From assembly GCF_007747795.1 (NCBI RefSeq), contig NZ_CP036275.1, positions 3,402,001-3,466,000 on the forward strand: a stretch of 64,000 bases of DNA, written 5' to 3'. This DNA comes from Maioricimonas rarisocia. GTDB taxonomy: Bacteria > Planctomycetota > Planctomycetia > Planctomycetales > Planctomycetaceae. The notes under the pieces were generated by a model. That model searched no databases and was not told where the DNA came from. It saw only the letters and a list, made by a program, of their open reading frames with translations. The stretch's first letter is position 1. Each line of letters starts with the position of its first letter. Shown piece by piece: positions 9,877-17,141 of the stretch. Position numbers and translations under genes: made by a program.

Positions 9877-12107
9877 TGCTCGCGGCAATCGACCTGACGG
9901 CACGACTGTGGCACCTCCTCGAGCTGGTCGTGGCCATCGTCCAGCCGGTGCTGCTGCTGGCACTCTGCCTGGGCGTTGTACTGGCGTCGGCTCATCTGCT
10001 CACGATGCTCGGGACGCGTTGGGGGGACCGGCGCGTTTCGTCGAAGGCACTCTTCTTCTCGGTTGCGGTTCATCTCTCGATGACGTGCGGCATTGTCGCG
10101 CTCGTCCCCGAATACCGTTCGCAGCTGTTTCGCGACCGAGAGTCACCCAGCGAAGATCGCATTCGGCTCGAAACCGTGATGCAGGATCCGGTCGAACGCG
10201 CCGACGCCGGTGCCGACCGACCGGTCGCCGTCTGGGAGCAGTTGCCGGAAACTGTCCGCGAAGAACTGGAGCGTCTCGAACGGGATTTCACCGTACCGGT
10301 CGACGATGCCGCCGAGCGGGCCCGCATGGATCCCCTCCAGCCGGACCCGACAGACATCGCGTATCGCCCGGACATGCTGCTCGAACAGCCACTGCAGCCC
10401 CGCGCTGCCGAATCATCTCTTCCGGAAGCGGCCGCCATACCGATGCAGGTCGACAATCCGCTGGCGGAGGCACGGCGGGAGGCGGATGCCCCTTCCGTCA
10501 CCCGTGAGCGAAGCACGCTCGTCGCCGAAGGGCAGCCGGAGCAGGATGACGCTCCGCGGCCTGTTCCCGGAGCGGCCGATCGACTGGCGGACCGGGTGGA
10601 CCTGCAACCGGATCTGCGTTCGATGAATGCCAGCCTGGACGAGCAGGCGCTGGTTCAGCGGTCGGAAGATTCGGACCGGATTACCCGGCGGGAAGCGCCG
10701 GCCGAGTCAGAACTGACGGCTCCCCAGGCCGGAGCGGACGCGCCCGAAACGGACCGACCGGGGTCCGCTTCCGCCCCCACAAAACCGCGTATCGCCCGCC
10801 AGCGGACTCGCACTCCGGTCAGTCCTTCCGAGACCGGCCTGCAGCGATTTCGCCCCCTGACCACACCGTCGGTCGAATCACCGGTCGATCCGTCGCCGGC
10901 CAACTCGATGCTGGCAGCCACTCCGTCGGTCCGTCCCGAGATCGCACGTCCTGACCAGCTGTCTGGCAGTCCGGACGGAGACGCGGGCGGTCCCTATCGC
11001 GTTCCGGCAGAGTATCGGCTCCGCAGCAGTGAGAACCGGGAAGAGGCGGCCCGTCAGTTTGGTGGGACCGACGACTCCGAGCGGGCCGTTCAGGCGAGCC
11101 TGGCCTGGCTGAAATCAGTCCAGCACCGGGACGGCTACTGGGATGCCGGCGCGTACGGGGCCGGCCGGGCTCCCGAAGCGACCTCGGCGAGCGATCGTCC
11201 GAACGTGGGGGGCGATTCGGACGCTGGTGTCACGGCTCTGGCCATCCTGGCATTTCTCGGGGCCGGTCACACACCCGATCGAGGGGAGTACTCCGAGACC
11301 GTTGAGCGGGCTCTGCGGTGGTTGGTGTCGCAACAGCGGGACGACGGGAACCTCGGAGGCCAGGCGTCTTCAACGGCGTCGATGTACTGCCACGGCATCG
11401 CGACATTCGCCTTGGCCGAGTCTTACGGTCTGCGAAGTGATCCCCTGTCCAGTCGCTGGCTGCGTCGGCCCGTCGAGAAAGCGATCGGGTACATCGTGGA
11501 TCAGCAGCTCGAGGACGGCGGCTGGCGGTACGAAAAGGGGCAGCCGGATGGCGATATGAGCATGTTCGGCTGGCAGTTGATGGCCCTGAAGAGTGCCGAG
11601 ATTGCCGGCGTCCCCCTGCCAACCGGCGTCAAGGACCGGATGATCCGATTCCTGCGCGAGCGGAGTCTGGGAGACCGCAACGGACTGGCGAGCTATCGGC
11701 TGGGGCGCGAGTTCCCCGTGACGCCCGCGATGACAGCCGAGGCACTCTTCTGCAAGCAGATGCTCGGGATCTCCCGCGACAACCCCGCCAGCGCCGAGGC
11801 GGTCGGATACCTCGTGCGCCATCTCCCCAGGCGCTCCGAGACAAACTACTACTTCTGGTACTACGGCACGCTGTCGATGTTCCACTACGGTGGCGAAGAA
11901 TGGTCTCAGTGGAACGACGCTCTGCGTGACCTGCTCATCAGTACACAAAACAGCAGCGGCCGGTTCGCCGGCAGCTGGGAGCCCCGCGGCCCGTGGGGAC
12001 CCTACGGCGGACGGATTTACACGACAGCGATCGCGACGCTCTGTCTCGAGGTCTACTACCGCTATCTGCCGCTCTATCAGGCGAGTGACGACTACGGCCG
12101 CAACTGA
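9873..12107 (+). CDS. Membrane-anchored prenyltransferase/squalene-oxidase-repeat protein
   Basis: This 744-residue protein begins with two hydrophobic segments (about 15-44 and 60-80). A long Pro/Glu/Arg-rich, probably disordered region (about 90-390) follows. The C-terminal domain of about 350 residues resembles the alpha/alpha toroid of terpene cyclases and prenyltransferases. QW-like repeats are visible: SVQHRDGYWD, VSQQRDDGNLG, VDQQLEDGGWRY and STQNSSGRFAGSW. The DxDD motif of squalene-hopene cyclases is not seen, so a binding or structural role is more likely than cyclase activity. The start overlaps exbD by 4 bases, suggesting that the two proteins act together at the envelope. Confidence 0.8.
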   Translation: MMLAAIDLTARLWHLLELVVAIVQPVLLLALCLGVVLASAHLLTMLGTRWGDRRVSSKALFFSVAVHLSMTCGIVALVPEYRSQLFRDRESPSEDRIRLETVMQDPVERADAGADRPVAVWEQLPETVREELERLERDFTVPVDDAAERARMDPLQPDPTDIAYRPDMLLEQPLQPRAAESSLPEAAAIPMQVDNPLAEARREADAPSVTRERSTLVAEGQPEQDDAPRPVPGAADRLADRVDLQPDLRSMNASLDEQALVQRSEDSDRITRREAPAESELTAPQAGADAPETDRPGSASAPTKPRIARQRTRTPVSPSETGLQRFRPLTTPSVESPVDPSPANSMLAATPSVRPEIARPDQLSGSPDGDAGGPYRVPAEYRLRSSENREEAARQFGGTDDSERAVQASLAWLKSVQHRDGYWDAGAYGAGRAPEATSASDRPNVGGDSDAGVTALAILAFLGAGHTPDRGEYSETVERALRWLVSQQRDDGNLGGQASSTASMYCHGIATFALAESYGLRSDPLSSRWLRRPVEKAIGYIVDQQLEDGGWRYEKGQPDGDMSMFGWQLMALKSAEIAGVPLPTGVKDRMIRFLRERSLGDRNGLASYRLGREFPVTPAMTAEALFCKQMLGISRDNPASAEAVGYLVRHLPRRSETNYYFWYYGTLSMFHYGGEEWSQWNDALRDLLISTQNSSGRFAGSWEPRGPWGPYGGRIYTTAIATLCLEVYYRYLPLYQASDDYGRN

Positions 12108-12158
12108 TGCCGTTGTCAGAACTTCTACCGCCTGGACTGGTCTTCCCGCCCCCCGTGT

Positions 12159-12185
12159 CGGTGCTGGAAAGTGCTTTCAGCACCG
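12159..12185 (+). terminator. Hairpin after the toroid-protein gene
   Basis: CGGTGCTGGAAAG and CTTTCAGCACCG pair over 12 bases with one bulged G and a 2-base loop, 51 bases after the stop at 12107. No T-tract follows, so it may be a Rho-independent stop of low efficiency or an mRNA-end stabilising structure. Confidence 0.4.
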
Positions 12186-12367
12186 ATTCGGTAAATCGCG
12201 CAAGTTACCGGGAAACGCCCGATACCGTGCTTCTGGTTGGCCAGGGAAGATGAGCCGATCGTTTGGGCAGGTTGGGAGTCCCCCTGATCCCGCCAATGCC
12301 TTAAGTTCTGTCACCTGAGGGTGGTTGAGTGCTTGAGGTAAAAATGGGAAAAAGGGTAAACGGCTCC

Positions 12368-12396
12368 TTGACCATGGTTTTGGGGGCGGGTATCAC
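12368..12396 (+). promoter_or_regulatory. sigma70-type promoter of the LEPR-XLL gene
   Basis: TTGACC (12368-12373) and TATCAC (12391-12396) are spaced by 17 bases, about 110 bases before the start codon. An A-rich stretch (GGTAAAAATGGGAAAAAGGG) lies just upstream. The remainder of the 400-base gap 12108-12507 shows only the hairpin at 12159-12185. Confidence 0.5.
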
Positions 12397-12507
12397 AGAA
12401 CTATCCGGGATCCGTCAAGGTTCTCTGTTTTGCCCATTTTCGTTGGGCGAAGTGGCGGCTCGGTGACTAGGGTACCCTTCCCGAACTGAACCAGGAGACG
12501 TGCTGCT

Positions 12508-13290
12508 ATGAAATGTGAAAGTCCGAAGTTTCAGGCTGAACAGCTTGAAGAACGCGTGCTGTTGGCCGGCAATGTTGCGTTGGGCATTGTGCTGAACGCT
12601 GGTGGTCCGTCGCTGGACATCAGCCTGACGGGCGACGCAGACGACAACTCCCTCGCCGTGACGACGACCGGTACCGGTGCTGGTACCCAGATCACTGTTT
12701 CGCTCGAAGACGGCGGAACATTCGTCCCGGGTGTGATCGCCGCTCCGGCGCCTGTCCTGGCCGCAATCGCTGCCACCGTTGATGCCTTCAGTCCCAGCTC
12801 AATCACCTTTAACGCCACCTTCGCCAACGCACTTGCAGGTGGTGCTGCAATTCCGCTGAATGTCGACATCGACCTCGGTGCCGGAAACGACACCGTCGCC
12901 GTGACCGACACAACGTTTGGCGGCGACGTCTCGGTTGATACGGGAACTGGCAACGACACCGGTGTGCTTGTCGGTAACCAGTTTAACGGCGACGTCATGG
13001 TCGACATGGATGGTGGCAACGACCTGCTCCATGCCACCTTCAACGTCTTCGGTGACAACGCTGGACCTTTCGAAAATCTCACCTTCGATATGGGTGCCGG
13101 CAACGACCTGCTCGAGTACGGCGGAAACGTCTTCCTCAACACCGGCGTTGTTCTCGTCGATGGTGGCGACGGACACGATCGTCAGGACTGGATCCACGGT
13201 ACGCCGGACGATCAGTACGTCAACACCTCGCCGCTGCTGCCCGGCTGGGAAGTCTTCGACCACGCCGACGACAGCCCGACCGGTGTCTGA
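12508..13290 (+). CDS. LEPR-XLL domain protein with RTX-like GxGND repeats
   Basis: A 260-residue protein with no classical signal peptide. It carries the planctomycete LEPR-XLL-type N-terminus FQAEQLEERVLLAGN at residues 8-22. In this phylum that signature marks large or secreted surface proteins and is thought to be an export or sorting signal. The rest is Gly/Asp/Asn-rich. Four or five nonapeptide-like units (GAGNDTV, GTGNDT, GGNDLL, GAGNDLLEYGG, GGDGHD) at about 130-225 suggest calcium-binding beta-roll structure. Start ATG 12508 follows CAGGAG. It has its own promoter and a strong terminator, so it is monocistronic. Length is short compared with typical LEPR-XLL proteins, which run to thousands of residues. 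Confidence 0.85.
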   Translation: MKCESPKFQAEQLEERVLLAGNVALGIVLNAGGPSLDISLTGDADDNSLAVTTTGTGAGTQITVSLEDGGTFVPGVIAAPAPVLAAIAATVDAFSPSSITFNATFANALAGGAAIPLNVDIDLGAGNDTVAVTDTTFGGDVSVDTGTGNDTGVLVGNQFNGDVMVDMDGGNDLLHATFNVFGDNAGPFENLTFDMGAGNDLLEYGGNVFLNTGVVLVDGGDGHDRQDWIHGTPDDQYVNTSPLLPGWEVFDHADDSPTGV

Positions 13291-13322
13291 TGCTCTGAGA
13301 CTCTGTCTCGCAAGCTGACAAG

Positions 13323-13352
13323 GCGGCCTCCAGCAATGGAGGCCGCTTTTTT
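13323..13352 (+). terminator. Intrinsic terminator of the LEPR-XLL gene; insertion site of the group II intron
   Basis: GCGGCCTCC and GGAGGCCGC form a perfect 9-bp stem around AGCAAT, followed by six T at 13347-13352. The next base begins the group II intron. Confidence 0.9.
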
Positions 13353-15265
13353 GTTTGCCAGGCATGTTTTGTTTGTAGGAGGTGCAAGTCCTCTGGGGGC
13401 CGTGATGAGCGGAACCTCGCGGTGAAGGACAGGGTGCCCGTCGTGAGGCGGGATCTGAAGGGAACCGGAACCACAACTCGGACTCGACGAACAGAAATCG
13501 GATACAAGGCCGCTGACGCTGGGCAACGTGGCAATGGACACGGACGCCCGATACTCATCCGGAAGCGTCTGCGGTAGATCCGGCGAGGCCCGAGGGAAGC
13601 AAACACGACTTAACCTGGGAGGTCTCCCGCTCCGTCCGGGCGATCCGGACTACCGGCGTGGCAACGCACCGGGAAGGGGCGGGAGAAGTCAGCAGAGGTC
13701 ATAGTAGTCGGGCGCGTGCCCGGCGAAGGACCGAATCCTTTGATGCAAGGAGCAGCCGGGACATCTCGATGAGTGCGGAGCGGCAGCAAGGTGGAGTGTT
13801 TCGTCAGTTGCTCCTGTTCGGGGGCCACGAGACGAATGCGCCACGCCCCGGGGACCGCGGCGAAGGCGGAACCGAAACTGCGACCTGCGAGGAGCGGCAA
13901 ACACTCACGGCGATGGATCCAGCACGAGCCTTGACACAGTCTCTGATGGAGGAGGTGACGCAGCCAGAGAATCTGAACCGAGCGTATCGACGCGTGAAAG
14001 CGAACCGGGGGGCTCCCGGAGTGGATGGGATGACCATCGCCGAGTTGCCCGGCTGGATCGCAGAGCACACACAGGAATTCATCGCCCGGCTTCTGGACGG
14101 GAGCTATCAGCCACAACCGGTTCGCGGGGTCGAGATCCCCAAGCCGGGCGGCGGAATGCGACAACTGGGCATCCCGACGGTGGTGGACCGGCTCGTCCAG
14201 CAGGCGATCCTGCAAGTGCTCGAACCGATCCTGGACCCCACTTTTTCGGACTCCAGCTACGGCTTCCGGCCGCGACGCAGCGCCCATCAGGCGGTGCAAC
14301 AGGCCAGCGAGTATGTGGCGGAGGGACGCACCATTGTGGTGGACATGGACCTCGAGAAGTTCTTTGATCGGGTGAACCATGACATCCTGATGGCCCGTCT
14401 GGCCCGACGGGTCGCCGACAAGCGCCTTCTGCGGATCGTCCGCCGCTTCCTGGAAGCCGGGCTGCTGCAGAACGGGGTGTGCGTCGCCCGACACGAAGGG
14501 ACACCGCAGGGTGGACCACTCTCACCGTTGCTGGCCAACCTGCTGCTGGATGATCTGGACCGGGAACTGGAACGACGGGGACACAAGTTCTGCCGCTACG
14601 CCGACGACTGCAACATCTACGTGCAGTCTCAGGCGGCCGGTGAACGGGTACTGACCTCACTGACCATGTTTCTGGAAGGGAAACTTCGTCTGCGTGTCAA
14701 TCGCGAGAAAAGTGCGGTGGCGGTGGTGAGCGAACGCAAGTTCCTCGGCTACCGGCTGCTCTCCGATGGTCGCCGGACGATCGCTCCCGCCAGTCTCCGG
14801 CGTGCCAGGCAGCGTATCCGGCAGATCACCCGCCGGAATCGAGGCATCAGCTTCGAGCGGATGATCGGTGAAGTGAATTCGTTCACGACCGGATGGGTGA
14901 CCTACTTCCGCCATGCGGTGGGCCGGTCGCCTCTGCGGAAACTGGACGGGTGGATTCGCCGCAAACTCCGCTGCGTGCGGCTCAAGCAACGCAAGCGCGC
15001 GAAATCGATTGCTATCTTTCTGCAATCGCTGGGCGTCCCCTGGAACCAATCCTGGACGACGGCGACCTGCGGCAAGGGCTGGTGGCGCAAGTCGGGTACG
15101 CCCTCGGCGCATCACGGAATGAGCAACCAGTGGTTCGACACTCAAGGCTACCAGAGCCTCGAAGTCAGATACCTGTCGTTACAACATTGAAGGAAACCGC
15201 CGGATACGATGAGTACGTCCGGTGGTGTGGGAGGACGGCGGGGGCGACCCCGCCTCCTACCCGAT
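13353..15265 (+). mobile_element. Group IIC intron, complete (1913 bases)
   Basis: The 5' end GTTTGCCAGGCATG (13353) aligns with the start of the Oceanobacillus-type IIC ribozyme (GUGYGCC...), followed by GGAGGTGCAAGTCCTC. The maturase lies in domain IV. Domain V spans about 15195-15226: ACCGCCGGA pairs with TCCGGTGGT, and the catalytic triad is CGC, as is usual for IIC introns. Domain VI follows (GGAGG...CCTCCTACCCGAT) with a bulged A at 15259 as probable branch point, and the intron ends in CCGAT at 15265. Location directly after a terminator T-tract is the known preference of IIC introns, where the stem-loop and IBS1 are recognised. The element appears intact. Confidence 0.88.
13769..15190 (+). 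CDS. Group II intron reverse transcriptase/maturase (class C)
   Basis: A 473-residue intron-encoded protein. Palm and finger motifs are all present: IPKPGGGMRQLGIPTV, SSYGFRPRRSAHQAV, VDMDLEKFFDRVNHD, EGTPQGGPLSPLLAN and the catalytic CRYADDCNIYV (YADD at 277-280). A maturase/X domain with GWVTYFRHAVG follows, then a C-terminal DNA-binding region ending KGWWRKSGTP...SLEVRYLSL. There is no HNH endonuclease domain, as expected for class C. The sequence resembles the Geobacillus GsI-IIC protein. ATG 13769 is the first in-frame start within ribozyme domain IV; the upstream GTG at 13658 lies in ribozyme core, and ATG 13913 is another option. The protein should assist splicing and retrohoming. Confidence 0.92.
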   Translation: MSAERQQGGVFRQLLLFGGHETNAPRPGDRGEGGTETATCEERQTLTAMDPARALTQSLMEEVTQPENLNRAYRRVKANRGAPGVDGMTIAELPGWIAEHTQEFIARLLDGSYQPQPVRGVEIPKPGGGMRQLGIPTVVDRLVQQAILQVLEPILDPTFSDSSYGFRPRRSAHQAVQQASEYVAEGRTIVVDMDLEKFFDRVNHDILMARLARRVADKRLLRIVRRFLEAGLLQNGVCVARHEGTPQGGPLSPLLANLLLDDLDRELERRGHKFCRYADDCNIYVQSQAAGERVLTSLTMFLEGKLRLRVNREKSAVAVVSERKFLGYRLLSDGRRTIAPASLRRARQRIRQITRRNRGISFERMIGEVNSFTTGWVTYFRHAVGRSPLRKLDGWIRRKLRCVRLKQRKRAKSIAIFLQSLGVPWNQSWTTATCGKGWWRKSGTPSAHHGMSNQWFDTQGYQSLEVRYLSLQH

Positions 15266-15385
15266 TGTCGATGTGCGTGCCGGAGGTTCCGCCGCGATCG
15301 GACAAGACACAACCGGTGCGACCTGCAACAATCGAGGTTTACGACCTTTCCCCTGCTCCTTCGCGCCCAGAGAGGCTGAGTTGTT

Positions 15386-17095
15386 GTGTCGCGTCGATTG
15401 CCTGCCCGTCCGTCTCCCTGGAAAGGTCGGGCCATTCATTCGGGCCGTATCCTGCTCTTCTGTGCCGCGATCCTGCTGATTCACTGGCAGCATGCGCGCG
15501 TTCGCTCCGCAGCAAGTCAGACTTCGGGTGCGGAACTCTCGCTCGAGGAGGCGCGATCGCTCTTCCCCGCTGCAGTCGGCCTGGGCGATGCAACGGCTGA
15601 CGGAGGCCGCCAGGTTCTGGACGACAGCGGCGAGACGCTGGGAACACTTTTGCAAACGTCCCCTCAGGCGGACCACATCGTCGGTTTCTCAGGGCCGACC
15701 AACGTGCTGATCGGTTTCGATTCCGATGGGCGTATTGCCGGCCTCCATGTCCTCTCCAGCGGCGACACGAAGGATCACGTTCGCCAGGTGGTCGAGGACG
15801 ACTCGTTCATGCGTTCCTTTGACGGCATGACCCGCGAAGCAGCGAGCCGTCGCAGCGACATCGACGCTGTTTCGGGAGCCACCCTCACCAGTCTGGCGAT
15901 GGCCGAGTCCGTCATTCACCGACTCGGCGGGGCCCAACCCTCGTTGCGATTCCCGGATCCTGTCAGCGTCGAGATGGCCGAAAAGCTCTTTCCTGAAGCT
16001 GCCGACGTCGTTCTTCCCGAAGCGACTGGCGGGCTCTGGAGCGTTCGCGACGCCAGGGGGAAGGACCTGGGAACGCTCGTCCGGCTTTCGCCAGCGGCAG
16101 ACAACATCGTCGGCTACCAGGGGCCGACGGATGGCATTCTCGGCCTCGGGCCGGATGGAGCGGTGATCGGTCTCGTCGTGGGAGAGACGTACGACAACGA
16201 GCCGTACATCGACTACGTGCGGGATGAGAAGTACTTCCTCAATCTGTTCAACGAAAAGCCGCTGGCTGAACTGGCGCAGCTCGACCCGTACGAGGAACAG
16301 ATTGAAGGGGTCTCCGGAGCCACGATGACCAGCCTGGCGGTCGTCGACGGTATCGTTGCTGCCGCGAAGGAAGCCGAACGAATTCGTTCCCTGCCCGAGC
16401 CGGAAGAGCCGCCGCTGGTCGACCTGCGCACGCGGGACATTGGGACGGCAGCCGTCGTGCTGGGGGGGCTCCTGATCGGCTTCACGCGGCTGCGTGGCGT
16501 GTGGTGGATCCGCTTGCCATGGCTGCTGCTGGTGATCGGCTACCTCGGTTTCATCAACGGAGACATGGTCTCGCAGGCGATGCTGGTCGGCTGGGCGCAG
16601 AGCGGCGTCCCCTGGCGATCGGCGGCCGGCCTCGTTCTGCTCACCGTGGCCGCCTTTATCGTTCCCTTCACGAGTCGCACGAACCTTTACTGCTCCCACC
16701 TGTGTCCGCATGGAGCGGTTCAGCAGTTGATTCGACCCCGCAAACGGCGCCGGCATCCCCCCCGCCGGGTGATCCGTGTGGTGGCCTTGATTCCCGGCCT
16801 GCTGCTGGCCTGGGTGATGATCGTTGCGATGGGACACCTGCCGTTCAGTCTGGTCGACATCGAGCCATTCGACGCGTATGTCTTCCGGATTGCCGGCTGG
16901 GCGACGATCACCGTGGCGGTCGTGGGGCTGATCGCCTCGGCGTTTGTCCCGATGGCCTACTGCCGGTACGGATGTCCCACCGGAGCACTGCTGGACTGGT
17001 TGCGGCTGAATGCTCGCAGCGACCGGCTGACATGGCGGGACGGTCTGGCCGTCGGGCTGGTCCTGCTGGCACTGGGATATGTGCTGGCGGGCTGA
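15386..17095 (+). CDS. NosR/PceC-like membrane protein: two FMN-binding domains plus polyferredoxin-type membrane domain
   Basis: A 569-residue protein. After a signal anchor (about 20-34) come two periplasmic FMN-binding domains, each with the flavin-transferase attachment motif: SGATLTS at 163-169 and SGATMTS at 310-316, where the Thr would carry covalent FMN. Then come five or so membrane helices (from about 355) with two cytoplasmic cysteine clusters, CSHLCP (436-441) and CRYGCP (526-531), as in the NapH/NosR/PceC group. A full ferredoxin domain is absent. The role is probably electron transfer across the membrane to an unknown acceptor; nos, nir or rdh genes are not nearby. Start is GTG 15386. 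The 120 bases before it are 3' exon DNA of the intron. Confidence 0.8.
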   Translation: MSRRLPARPSPWKGRAIHSGRILLFCAAILLIHWQHARVRSAASQTSGAELSLEEARSLFPAAVGLGDATADGGRQVLDDSGETLGTLLQTSPQADHIVGFSGPTNVLIGFDSDGRIAGLHVLSSGDTKDHVRQVVEDDSFMRSFDGMTREAASRRSDIDAVSGATLTSLAMAESVIHRLGGAQPSLRFPDPVSVEMAEKLFPEAADVVLPEATGGLWSVRDARGKDLGTLVRLSPAADNIVGYQGPTDGILGLGPDGAVIGLVVGETYDNEPYIDYVRDEKYFLNLFNEKPLAELAQLDPYEEQIEGVSGATMTSLAVVDGIVAAAKEAERIRSLPEPEEPPLVDLRTRDIGTAAVVLGGLLIGFTRLRGVWWIRLPWLLLVIGYLGFINGDMVSQAMLVGWAQSGVPWRSAAGLVLLTVAAFIVPFTSRTNLYCSHLCPHGAVQQLIRPRKRRRHPPRRVIRVVALIPGLLLAWVMIVAMGHLPFSLVDIEPFDAYVFRIAGWATITVAVVGLIASAFVPMAYCRYGCPTGALLDWLRLNARSDRLTWRDGLAVGLVLLALGYVLAG

Positions 17096-17141
17096 GTGGC
17101 GTGGTCCCCTGCTCCGTCGCCGGCAGACAGCAGCCGCCGTC

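Noticed and set aside
13658-13768. Longer N-terminus of the intron reverse transcriptase from GTG 13658
   Set aside because: This DNA aligns with the ribozyme core before domain IV and the added residues match no reverse transcriptase.
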